NCBI GenBank assembly: GCA_020726505.1
Contig: JAHLEZ010000014.1
Span: forward strand, 2,356,001-2,420,000
DNA: 64,000 bases
Direction: 5' to 3'
Origin: Leptodontidium sp. MPI-SDFR-AT-0119
Lineage: Eukaryota > Ascomycota > Leotiomycetes > Helotiales > Leptodontidiaceae
The stretch's first letter is position 1. Every line of letters starts with the position of its first letter. Below, one piece after another: positions 1-9,727 of this stretch. Under the pieces are notes generated by a model. It did no database searches, had not been told where the DNA came from, and saw nothing but the letters and a program-made list of their open reading frames with translations. A program made the translations under genes and the position numbers.

Positions 1-2159
1 TCTATTTCGATGATACAGAATTTAGACCTACTTCTGCGGAGATCGAAATTGCCCCGTATTCGGGCAAGAGGAATGTTCTGTCCCTCGACGTGTACCCGAT
101 AGCTATGGTCAGAAAGAACGCTGCCCAGAAGCTTGAGGAGACGATTGTAGCCAGGGGAAAGAAGTTCGTAAAGTTAACTAATGTTGAACACAAGCGATAC
201 ACCGGGCTAAGTATCAAGAAAAAGAGCCGTCGATACGAAGATGTATGTCGCAGCTGATGCTGAATAATCCCATCTAGCTCCTGTATTTGCTGACCGGAAT
301 TAGATTGACAGTGATGGGATGATTGACTTTACACTTGGGTACAAGAACAGTTACAAAGAGGACGAAGACTACGAAATTGGAATTCCATACTTCGACAGCG
401 GCGGCCTGTTAGATCCCACGATATCATTCATGGAAGAATTCACCGCGGTTGTGGAGAGAATGGATGACACCAAATTCGAGCTTGAACGGTGTACTTCGTT
501 CCTGGACAGTTCGGGATTACTTGAGCGCCGCAATCTCGACATGATAAAACATGACAGAGCGAAGAAATGGATCGAGAAAGGCTGCTCTTGTTACCCATTC
601 GAATAGTTGGATACCCCTCCATGGACCGCAGACAGTGTATGTTATTTGGCAAAGAAGGATGAAATCAAATCTGCTGATGTCGTGTTAGATGCTTTGGACA
701 TTGGCAATGTGCACGATGTCGACCGCAAGAAAGAAAGGGAGCGTGACGGCTTCTCGGAGCTTGTTCTACCAGAGGGACACAGGAATATTGTCAGATCCTT
801 GGTGAAGACATTTGCCAACCCTTCGCGTTCAAGTTCAAATGATACGAGTATATCAAGTCTACCACAGCATACTTTAGATGTCGTTCATGGCAAGGGCCAG
901 GGGTTGGTCATTCTCCTGCACGGTGTCCCCGGCGTTGGAGACTTCGACGGCTGAGTGTGTTGCTGCACACACTGAACGGCCACTTCTCTCGATCACCTGC
1001 GGAGACATCGGGGGTAACGACTGCGAGTGAGGTCCAAAAAATTCTCGAGTCATACCTTGAGCTGGCACGTAAGTGGGGTTGCGTGCTTCTGCTTGATGAG
1101 GCCGATGTCTTCCTGGCCGAGAGAACAAAAGGCGATATCTTGCAGAACAGTCTCGTATCTGGCAAGTTGACTTTCTTTTGAAAGCATTCACGGGCTTTTT
1201 CTGACACAAGCTCGGTTTTCCTTCGGGTTCTCGAGTATTACAAGGGCATTTTAATACTTACCACCAGCAGGGTGGGTGGGTTTGACGAGGCAGTCAAGTC
1301 TAGAATACGTAGGTTACCCAGTCCTTCGCTACTATGATCTACCATACCAGATCATGATTCAATATCTTGAGCAAGCACTTATCTGCGGTGCCGGCCTCTA
1401 GATATTGCGCTATATTTCGCAAAGCTTGACCGCAAGTCCACGATGAAAATCTGGGAGAACAATATCAAGATCCGCAGCAATACGAAGCGTCCTATTGCGT
1501 TAAGCAGGAGAGATATCAGAACGTTTGCACAAGACCAGTGGCAGAAGGCAGATGAGCAACCGCAGATATCCCGTTGGAACGGCAGACAGATCAAGAATGC
1601 TTTCTAAACGGCGATTGCACTGGCTGAATGGGATCATATGGAAGCAGTGCATGCTGGAAAGTGTGAGAAGGATGTCCCAACTTCATCACCTGAGCACTTC
1701 CAGACCGCGGAAGCAGCAAGCGCAATATTTGACAATTATCTTACCGAGGTTCGGGGCAAGACATATGGAGCATCTGCCAGGGAGAAGGGCATCCGACGAG
1801 ATGACATAGACTCGAAAGGCGACACCAAGAAAGCAAGCCCAAGCTCTGGATACAAGAATCGTCCCAAGATTCAAAGGCATCGTCATGAGCAGTCAACCAC
1901 GAGCCCTGATTCTGCAATTAGTGGGACCAGCGATGACTCAGGCGAAGATAGCGAAGCTAAGCAGTCGAGAGCAAAAAGAGAGAGAAGGAAGGCAGAAAAA
2001 AAGGAGAAGAAGGCGAGAAAGGAGTCTCAGAAGCAGGCCAGGAAAGAGGAGAAAGCGGCAAAGAAGAGGGACGTTTCGATCAAGGAGGTGGAGAATACTA
2101 ATCCTCGGATTGCGAAGGGCTTGGACCAGGAAAGTCCAGGCGACTCTTTCTCCGACTGA
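1..2159 (+). pseudogene. AAA-family ATPase, broken (DUF7025-like N-terminus plus AAA+ domain)
   Basis: The gene enters from the left edge; codons run in frame 3 from base 3. It matches the fungal AAA ATPases that have a DUF7025-like N-terminal domain. I see the N-terminal segment (YFDD near base 3, KKFVKL), then the AAA core: GLVILLHGVPGVG at 898-939, Walker B LLLDEADVF at 1085-1112, the arginine-finger region, and the C-terminal lid motif WNGRQIKNAF at 1574-1604. A K/R/E-rich, probably coiled-coil tail follows. Likely introns: 243-303, about 1162-1210, and 1309-1401 (this one restores SRIHIALYF). The reading frame is broken by an in-frame TAG at 604-606, a frameshift at the Walker A lysine (near 938-941, consistent with loss of 2 nt), a compensating extra base near 1011-1014, and a TAA at 1605-1607 where the family has Gln. 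Family call is firm. Whether it is a true pseudogene or partly a sequencing artefact cannot be told here. Confidence 0.8.
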
Positions 2160-2304
2160 TCTTCGACTAGAATTTTCTTTCGTGTATTGTTTCTCTCCAA
2201 GACTACTATTACCAACTCAAACATAGATTTACAATTTACCCCAGATCCCCGGGGGTCATGGTGCGCTCTGAGCCAGCGCGAGGCGGCATCTTGCGTCTAG
2301 AAAC

Positions 2305-3985
2305 CTATATCCAATTAATGGGGATTTCACCCTTGTAGAAGGCCCCCGTAGTGTCTAGAGGAACATAATGCCCATTCCGCCTCAGTAATATATAAGTCAA
2401 GCCTCTCTCGGTATGCACTATCCCCACTTTCACTAGTGCCGAATACGTCTTAGGAACATACTTAGTGAAAGGAGCCACGGTGAATTTTGCCCTTTGGCCG
2501 TCCTGGAAGCCTTGAGCGCCATTCCAGGTCATGTTCTGGATGCCCTATTCAATGCCCGTGTGCAACACCACGGTGTCCATTTCGCCTGTGATAATAATAG
2601 TGCGTTTACTCGCTTCGACGATTTGAGGCAGAACCTCGATGGTTGGCATGAGCGAGTTGTCATTCTGCTTCACCTCATCTGTGGAATTCGCGAACACGAG
2701 GCGACCGCCCAGTTGCCACTGTGTAGTCGCAGGAATATGCAGCGGTCGCTTCACATCTGCCCGATTGAAATAAGGCGTCTCTCCCGACTCGATAGGCGAA
2801 TCTAAGACATTGCTGCGTGGAGGGCAGCTGTTAAGGATGTTGTACGGGTCAAAGCATTGGTTCATGTAGCTGGCTGCGCGGCCAAGATAACCGCGGATAT
2901 CGCAGTGTCCAGAAGTAAAACCCGTCCTCTCCGAGGGCAAATGGGAGGGGGAGTGGACCTGGCGCGGGCGGATACACGAGGTATCTGGAAAGGTAATCGT
3001 CGTAGCCGCATACTTTAGATTGGTTGTACATGAAATCGACGTAGGGTTCTTCGAAATCGAGGACGGCGTTGTTCTTGGCGATGAAAGAGGCGGCGCTGAC
3101 GCTGCTTTGGAGAGTCTCGTCAAGGCCTGTGAGGATCCGGCTGATGAGCATTGCGCCGCGAAAATCCCAGTACGTGGTGTTGGCGGCGTCGAGGATCGCG
3201 GCGCTAATGTAAGGGGTGTAGTAACCTGCATAGGATTGGCCCATGATGTAGACTTTACGATTTTGCGTGGAAAAGAGAGTTATGAAGTTCTTCCAGAATC
3301 CGATGAAATCGGCGGCTATCTCTTCTTTGCTGGTTGCGGCCATAGGTCCTTCAGTATAACCTACTCCGACGAGGTATTCAATCTAGACAACGTTGGTGAG
3401 GTTCGTGGGAGTCCAGGTGTTGCGGTATGGCTTTGTGGTTCCAGGTGTTGAAGGAAACGAAACAAAGAAGATGAGCCGGGCTAGATATATGGGTGGAAGG
3501 TAAGTCGGTCATTCTTCGTGCTTCAAACGTGGGAAGAATTGGGGCTGTGGTGTGGCGAGAGAGTCTTTACACCTCTATTGAACCAAATAACAATCTCATC
3601 ATCAACACTCTGATTCTAACTCGGATAAAACCAAAAGAATAGCTTCTTCGTCTCGTTGGCAGTATCTGAAGTCGGTAGCAACCCAGAGTACAACTCCCTA
3701 GCATCGAATGGGATGTTTGGGATAGCCTTGCCATCTACAGCGAACGCTACGCCAGTAATCAGCAGAAGCCTGATATTCAATGGTGAGAAAACAGAACATA
3801 CGACGAGTCTGATCGTTGAGATATTTCGACGTGGCAGGAGCCAAGCCATCGAAAGGACTTGGACTTTGTCTCTTGAGCATTTTTCCTGCTTCCTCTCCAC
3901 TGTGATGGAGATTCCTGACGTCGTTCGCGGGCACGGTAGCTTGGCTAATGCCGAAAAGACAGGAGAAGATGAATGAAGGCGGCAT
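2305..3985 (-). pseudogene. Secreted serine carboxypeptidase (peptidase S10), broken
   Basis: On the minus strand the start at 3985 gives a signal-peptide-like N-terminus (MPPSFIFSCLFG). After an intron at 3747-3801 comes KLFFWFYPS, typical of S10 carboxypeptidases. Further on are a decayed oxyanion loop (RGPGSSS near 3480), the nucleophile motif GQSYAGYY (about 3230-3250), the Asp region GEMD (near 2570) and the His motif NGHYVP (near 2365). All three catalytic residues can still be read, but the frame is destroyed: a TAG at the end of FWFYPS (about 3616), a TAG where Trp is expected in NVV-W-IEY (about 3380), a deletion with frameshift after FLQ (near 3450), a frameshift near 2930, and a TAG after HTGIE (2545-2547). 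Several stops fit G-to-A changes of Trp codons, as RIP would give. Family assignment is confident; an active product is very unlikely. Confidence 0.82.
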
Positions 3986-4995
3986 CTTAGATAGGCTGGA
4001 ATTGCTTGTCGGAGACTCAGCAGAAACAAAAGAAGAGATGAAAGAAAGTGAGGATGGTAAATAAACGGGAAGTAAATCAACAACCGGGGCAAGGAGAAGT
4101 AAATGCCTTCCCTCATCCATTCTCCTCTCCCACCGGAAAGGCTGCATGCATGTTCGTTCATCCCATTATTTTTAAATCATTTCCATCCGATCATTTCGTG
4201 GATCTTGCTTCCAAGGTAAAATATATTATAACCTAGAAAAAGTAGAGTTCAGGGCTGGTAATATATTTTGCGTTCTTTAGTACGTGTTGATCAGTAACAA
4301 GGCCCGTTGACCAGTTATTTTTAGCAAGACTCGAGCAATCAGTTAAACGCAGTTGGCAGAGACGGATGGGATTGCAAGGGTTTGAGCTTGAGGATTTGTC
4401 AAACTCAAAGGAAGATTAAAACGCCAATTCAAGTTTTATGCTAAATTCTTTCGCGGTGGGAGGTTCGGCCGAAGAGGTATTCGGTGTCGGTATCTATACC
4501 GGAAATTCAACGCTGGTAGAAGAATTGAACTGGTTAAAACGATGCTAAAATGTCCTGTCGAGGGAGAAGGGCATATGCTCAAGAATTATATAGAGGTAAT
4601 CACCAGTAGAGAAAGCTTCAAGTGCGCAGATGATTTTCTGGCGCTGAAGCTATCGATACACGTGCAGTGTCTTTGCAGCTACTTGAGTTGCAGATGCTCT
4701 CACATAGACCATCTTTAGATACTCAAAGCCTCAGACAGGTCGAGATTGCTAGATCAAGACTTTGGCTGAATTAGAGACAGATGGCAGCAGGATTTTTGCT
4801 CCCTCGGCCCGCCTCGAATGTTTGATCCCGTATCTCATGGTCATCGAGGGAGGACATCGCGTGCGAGTGAGGCAGGGTTGAGTGGAAGCTAAGGTACTCA
4901 AATCCCTAGGTTGGAAATGTGCTCACACGCTTCGCAGGTCATCGTCGCTTCGTTGGCGGCGATCTGGGGTGGCCGGCCTCGTTTGAAGTGAAGCT

Positions 4996-5033
<38 letters not shown>

Positions 5034-5205
5034 AATTGGCTGATCCCGAGCTCTGGGCGAAGAGGTAGGTAAACTTAGGGAGGCTCGACGACGAGATAGG
5101 CGTCGTTCACGTTTGAAACATTTCCTGCGACCTTTTATCAAGCGACTTTGTGGGCCAGGTATGGTCGCGGGGAAAGTTCAATTTGATTATATAGACAATC
5201 ATGAA
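3986..5205. other. Intergenic stretch, no gene seen
   Basis: About 1.2 kb between the start of the broken carboxypeptidase and the end of the methyltransferase gene. I see no supported coding region on either strand. The only notable structure is the long cytosine run at 4999-5032. The short ORFs here are low-complexity or shadows. Confidence 0.6.
4999..5032. repeat. Poly-C run of 34 bases
   Basis: An uninterrupted run of 34 cytosines in otherwise unique sequence. It does not lie next to a recognisable LTR, unlike the C-runs at 12170-12183, 21303-21310 and 28117-28123, which sit beside LTRs and are probable polypurine tracts of minus-strand elements. The true length is uncertain because such runs are error-prone in sequencing. 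Confidence 0.9.
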
Positions 5206-6474
5206 TCATTCAGGAGCAGTCGTCTGCTTCTTCCGGAACCGTCCTTGCATCCAGCACCGGTACATCTTTAGCTGCTTAGCCCGGTTGACCAATAACCTTC
5301 TGTCAACGCCCAGGTCAAGAACCTCAAAGCTCGCGGCATCTGCCACCTCTGCAGGATTGTCCTGTTCATCTGGTCCATTCCCAGTCCAGATCTTGACCAG
5401 CTCGTTTCGCTCAAAGAAGTACACTCGAGTGCCATCACCTCGAATGTAAAAGTTCTCCTCCAGATATCGACCCTTCTTGAAGCGCACTTGAGCTAGATCT
5501 CCACGGCCATAGTCTCGGAAGAGGACCTCACCACCAGGCTTGAGCAAGCTGTATGTATTTTGGACGGCTTGTTTCCACTGGGACGGCGATAAGGCGGAGA
5601 AAATGAAGATCATGATGACCAAGTCAACACTGCCTTCTTCCAGTCCGGGAGGCAGCATCTCGCTGGCAGCATCCCAAACATCGGCTTGAATGTACTTGGT
5701 GTCATAGGCCTCGTTCTCACGTATCACTTCCACAGCCCTCTTGGAGAAATCGCACGCATGTATTTTGAGATTTGGATTTTGATTATTGGCTAGGATAGGA
5801 AATGCCGTATTGCCAGCACCGGCGCCAACCTCGAGAAGGGTTATTGGGCCAGTATCCGCTTGAGTAATCTTGGAGAGAATAGGGAATTCTTGTTGGAGCC
5901 ACTTGCGATCTTTGAAAAAGTTTGCAGTGTTATTCTTGTAAAAATTGTTCCACCATTTCGCGGGGTCTGAGTTGAATCTGTCTGATGATGGTTAGCTGAT
6001 GCTCAAGCTATTGATCCAAGATATTGTGATGCAGTGCAGTTGCAGATCAGATAGGAGCGAAAGACATTGCTGAATTTGTATCATTCATGGACCGAAGCCT
6101 CAGATGAACTATGCATTGATTGTTTGTTCATCAGGATGCAGAAGGAAAAGGAAATTTTTGAAGTATGGGGAGAGCTTACTTTTGTCAAAGTCGGAGACAG
6201 GTGACTCTCTCTGCTTAGCATACTGTAATTCTGCATATTCCTTGTAAGTGTCGTCAGTCTCAACGTGGTCCCAGGCATTGAACTCAAAGACATTGTCTTG
6301 TTCGCTGAGTAAACGAGAGCCAAATTGGAAGGGATCAGTCCTCTTCATGTTGTTCTCGGGATCGTGAGACAGATGCGGAGGAATTTCGACCGGCGCATCA
6401 GATCCAGCAGGTATGCCAGACACAGCCAAGGACGATAGCTGGTCAGCACAAGCTTCCTTGGAGGTCTTCTCCAT
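5206..6474 (-). CDS. tRNA N3-methylcytidine methyltransferase (METTL2/Trm140 family)
   Basis: Class I SAM-dependent methyltransferase that in this family forms 3-methylcytidine at position 32 of certain tRNAs, in the cytosol. Two exons: complement(5206..5981, 6180..6474), intron 5982-6179 with GTAAGC donor and CAG acceptor, giving 356 residues. The N-terminal family signature QFGSRLLSE and FNAWDHVE is in exon 1; exon 2 has WWNNFYKNN, the SAM-binding motif LLEVGAGAGN (about residues 147-156), HACDFSKRAV, and LLKPGGEVLFRDYGRGDLAQ. I chose the ATG at 6474 because the longer open frame upstream starts only at a GTG, and this ATG has a good context (ACGATGG). It is divergent with COQ10, about 430 bp away. 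Intact and confidently assigned. Yeast Trm140 has an N-terminal actin-binding extension that is absent here. Confidence 0.9.
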
Positions 6475-6903
6475 CGTACGTGAAGCAACAGCCGGGGCTG
6501 GTATATCTCTGTCTCGCTGGCACACCTATGCGCAGTACGATTCGCAATCACGATGCGTTGGGACCCACGGACTGAGACTATGTTGCAGTTGGAGAGTTCG
6601 AGTTGTAGAAGTTGGTCTGGGAGAAAGAGAAAACGAATCGCAAAAAATCAAAGGAAGTCGTGGGCTGCGGCCGCTAGCGCCCGAGATGTTGACGGGCCGA
6701 CGATGTAAAGTTTACCCGAGCCGAAGAAATTCAAGATGGAGCTCCCACTCGATGACCTCAAGACGTTCTCGCATTAATCGCAGTAATTTTGCAGTTTCTG
6801 TGAAGTTGAGGGCTGCTGCAAGTGGGGAAGTATAAACATTTGTTTCATTCCTTGTTCCCTCTCTTCTTTTTTCAATTGGTATCCCGGAAAGGCAAGATTC
6901 GCA
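6475..6903. promoter_or_regulatory. Shared divergent promoter region (m3C methyltransferase / COQ10)
   Basis: The 429 bp between two diverging start codons. It must contain both promoters and 5' leaders. A NotI-like GC block (gcggccgc near 6668) and a pyrimidine-rich stretch before the COQ10 start are visible. No specific factor site can be claimed. Confidence 0.6.
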
Positions 6904-7650
6904 ATGTCCAAAACGCTTCTCCAAACGCTCCGTCCAGCTTCTGCTGTTCACTCCTTCAGACCTTTTTCACGACGAAGCTTCATAACTTTTCCTGGGACGG
7001 AAGCACAGAAGTTGACTGCTACGAGGATATTACCCTATAGCTCAAACAGTCTCTACACAGTTATTGCCGATGTCGACAGCTACTCGAGCTTCCTCCCATA
7101 CTGTCTTGAATCGAAAGTCACCAAATGGTCTTCACCAGACAAGAATGGCAAGCGCTGGCCATCAGAGGCAGATCTGAAGGTTGGCTGGGGTGGATATGAG
7201 GAAACCTTCACTTCGAGGCTCTTTTGCGACCCAGGGTCGACGGTTGAAGCTCTTGGTGGTGAAGCTCGAACATCTCTGCCCAAAACCGACATCGAACACC
7301 ACTCAGCAACGTTTGACTCTCCCGCAGTCGCGAACAATATTTTCCAATCGCTAAGTACAGTATGGAGAGTCAGGCCATTCCACTACAAGCCACCTTCTGG
7401 TCGACCGCAGACAGATAAGGCGGTGCTTCCAGCGCGAGAGCAAACAGAGGTCCATCTGACTATCGACTTCCAGTTCGCGAATCCGATATACGCGGCGTTG
7501 AGCAAAGCAGTTGCACCAAAAGTTGCAGGGATCATGATTGAAGCATTCGAGATTCGGGCGAGGAAATTACTAGACGGCCCAGGAGCTGCTGTGAAGGAGA
7601 AGGATTCTTTGGATGACTTGTTTAGCGCAGGGAAGAAGATTGGAGTTTAA
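6904..7650 (+). CDS. COQ10: Coenzyme Q-binding protein COQ10, START/polyketide-cyclase fold, mitochondrial
   Basis: Single exon of 248 residues. The N-terminus is rich in Arg, Ser and Thr with few acidic residues (MSKTLLQTLRPAS), fitting a mitochondrial targeting peptide. The START-like domain follows: LPYSSNSLYTVIADVDSY, FLPYCLESKV, KVGWGGYEETFTS, and the C-terminal helix with MIEAFEIRARKL. In this family the protein binds ubiquinone in the inner mitochondrial membrane and supports respiration and CoQ synthesis. A family hallmark is the VxDVxxYxxFLPxC segment, present here. The insert PPSGRPQTDKAV in the middle looks like a fungal loop. Complete frame, no lesion seen. Confidence 0.92.
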   Translation: MSKTLLQTLRPASAVHSFRPFSRRSFITFPGTEAQKLTATRILPYSSNSLYTVIADVDSYSSFLPYCLESKVTKWSSPDKNGKRWPSEADLKVGWGGYEETFTSRLFCDPGSTVEALGGEARTSLPKTDIEHHSATFDSPAVANNIFQSLSTVWRVRPFHYKPPSGRPQTDKAVLPAREQTEVHLTIDFQFANPIYAALSKAVAPKVAGIMIEAFEIRARKLLDGPGAAVKEKDSLDDLFSAGKKIGV

Positions 7651-8385
7651 TTGGGGAGCATATGTGACTAGACGGCGTTGGGATGGCTATGTTGATTGGA
7701 GCATCACGTTGGAATTTGTCGCACCATAGACACTATAGATGTACTGTAAGAACAACTGTATGACCAAATGTACAAATATTAGATAGACTGAAACACATGG
7801 TCAGGAAGCCTCCCTACTCTTCCCTGAAAGCATATATACACAACTGAGAAGCATTCGCAACTATCAAGATCAAAAGACTGTTATCACATTTGAATTTGCA
7901 TTTAGACAGTGACCAGAATCAGGAAATATGTTCTCACTCACGGTTATTATGGCAATACAAGTAGTCTTGATTGGTGTATACTACTCATACAGCGGAATGC
8001 TCGAGCTTTTAGACAATCCGAGTCAAACTCCTATGTCAAGGCCCAGCAACAACGGACAACGATCTTTCTATGGAATAGAAGCCCCTATAGGCAGAGTATA
8101 AGAAAGTCCATGGGGTGTTTGTAATTCCACAGCAATGTAAGGCTATTGAAAGATGCAAAGTATCAATTCTTTCTAAGGGTCTATTCATGGTGACTTTGGT
8201 ATTCTCTGAAACCGTCATCTATCCAGTACTGGTACAAGATGAGGGGAAACCAATTATACACAGGCTAAATTCCATCAACGGCCACTGTTCATCAACACAT
8301 ATAGTATTCGTACAGCATACATCTCCCCTCTCCTGGCTCTACCAATATATAATTCCCATGCAGTCCCTTTCCAGTAGTCCACTTC
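7651..8385. other. Convergent 3' intergenic region, no gene seen
   Basis: The 735 bp between the stop of COQ10 (+) and the stop of the bL34m gene (-) should hold both 3' untranslated regions and polyadenylation sites. AT-rich words such as acaaatattag (near 7772) and aatatataatt (near 8343) fit fungal 3' ends, but the exact sites are not determinable. No supported ORF. Confidence 0.6.
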
Positions 8386-8839
8386 TCAATGGCTCAACGT
8401 GCTCCTCTTCTTCGCCTTCCGTCTCTTCAACAACGCCCTCCCCTTTCTCGTCCTAATTCGACTCAAGAATCCATGCCTCCGCTTCCTGACGAAATGACTC
8501 GGGTCAAATGTATCTCTTGGTGCGCCGAGAACAGGCGTTGTGGAGAATGCTCGAAGGGCTGAGATGTTGGCGAGAATACCGCTTGAGCTGCAGATGGCTG
8601 GAGAAGTAGTCGAGGCAAAGGATTGGCGGGGAATGATCGAGGATTGGAATACAGTCGGTCTGGACGGGCCCCGGAGGGATGTGAATGTCCTAGGAGTCTA
8701 TCAGCATGGAGCATATCGCGGAGGGAGACGAGGCATACCTCTTCGAAGACTGCTGGGCGACTGTTTTCTGGACGCCCTGCCACAATGTCGAGGGTTTAGT
8801 GGCAACAGCGAGCCCTCGAGAGCAGCGTAGGGACAGCAT
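8386..8839 (-). CDS. Mitochondrial large-subunit ribosomal protein bL34m
   Basis: Two exons, complement(8386..8689, 8739..8839), 134 residues. The 49-bp intron (8690-8738) has a GTATGC donor, GCTGAT branch-like motif and TAG acceptor. It is easily missed because neither exon stands out alone. The N-terminus ([15 protein letters not shown]) and a Ser/Thr/Arg-rich middle look like a mitochondrial presequence. The last 40 or so residues carry the bL34 signature: [18 protein letters not shown] followed by [19 protein letters not shown]. This small basic protein is part of the mitoribosome large subunit near the exit tunnel in bacteria-like ribosomes. It is divergent from the gene at 9034. Call is confident from the C-terminal signature and exact frame-preserving splice sites. 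Confidence 0.9.
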
Positions 8840-9033
8840 ATTGGGTCAACGGTCTCTGATTTGATGTTCCGAATTTCCTGCGAGTTTGGTGTTGTCTGAA
8901 CTCGAGCTTCGTAGGGAGAGGCGCGCTAGCGGCCGCCGATTTTTTTTCTTGTTCCACAGCTTCTTTTTGCGACGCAAGATGCCACAATAACAGCAACATA
9001 TCTTGCAATTGAGACTTCCATTCGTTCAACAAG
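8840..9033. promoter_or_regulatory. Shared divergent promoter (bL34m / gene at 9034)
   Basis: 194 bp separate the two diverging start codons. The region contains a T-run (tttttttt near 8941) and a gcggccgc block near 8929, like the one in the other divergent promoter at 6668. The function of that shared GC block is unknown. Confidence 0.55.
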
Positions 9034-9618
9034 ATGTCGGCATTTCCTCCCCAACGATCGGTAGCTTCAATACCCGTCTCCCAAGACATCGCGCTCAAAT
9101 ACCTCTCCGCCTACCTCGAAGCCGCAAAAACTTCCTCACATCTCCTCCCCAATGCACGCCTGGAGCCTTCTGGTCCTACAGCTGGGTCGAGCACTTCGAA
9201 TATCACAATACACAATTTAGAGCGGGTTGAAGCTGGTCTGAGAGGCGAATGGCTTGCGCCTACGTTGGATTTGGAGGAGGGGAATGTACCGATTGCGGAG
9301 GGTATGGATGATGGCACGAATAAGGAACAGCAGAATGCTGAGGCGGAGGGGTGGATGGATTTGGATCAGTACCAGAGGGAGCAGAGTATTGAGGGTGGAG
9401 AGGTCGGGGATAGAGTACCTGGTGCTGCTCAGGACGTGGAATTGGACTCGGATTTGGAGACGGAGGATCGTGCTTATGGCGATAAAGTTGCCCCAGCTCC
9501 ATCTACAGCGAAGACAGTGCAGGATAAGGCTGCTAGGAAAGCAGAAAAAAAGCGGAGGGAGAAGGAAGATAAACAACAGAGGGCGGCGGCGAGGAAGGCT
9601 GGCAAACATGCAGACTGA
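9034..9618 (+). CDS. Conserved-looking fungal protein of unknown function, K/E-rich C-terminus
   Basis: Single exon, 194 residues. The N-terminal half looks folded (ALKYLSAYLEAAKTSSHLLP, then ITIHNLERVEAGLRGEWLA). The middle is strongly acidic (DVELDSDLETED) and the end is a Lys/Arg/Glu helix (KAARKAEKKRREKEDKQ), the pattern of nucleolar or chromatin-associated proteins. I recall similar small fungal proteins but cannot name the family. The ATG is well placed relative to the divergent bL34m gene. No lesion seen. Confidence 0.7.
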   Translation: MSAFPPQRSVASIPVSQDIALKYLSAYLEAAKTSSHLLPNARLEPSGPTAGSSTSNITIHNLERVEAGLRGEWLAPTLDLEEGNVPIAEGMDDGTNKEQQNAEAEGWMDLDQYQREQSIEGGEVGDRVPGAAQDVELDSDLETEDRAYGDKVAPAPSTAKTVQDKAARKAEKKRREKEDKQQRAAARKAGKHAD

Positions 9619-9727
9619 GTGAATGCAATTGTGCATACGCCAGGAAACGACCGCAAAGTCCCAGTCCACGAAATTCACATGCACCAAGAGCCAACTCTCC
9701 GAGATCTTGTTGATTCGAGTCTACAAA

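Noticed and set aside
6109..6525. Longer N-terminus for the m3C methyltransferase from 6525
   Set aside because: The codon at 6525 is GTG; the first ATG in frame is at 6474 with a good context.
9217..9687. 156-aa minus ORF opposite the gene at 9034
   Set aside because: Antisense to an acidic/basic-rich coding region, with low-complexity composition; a shadow.
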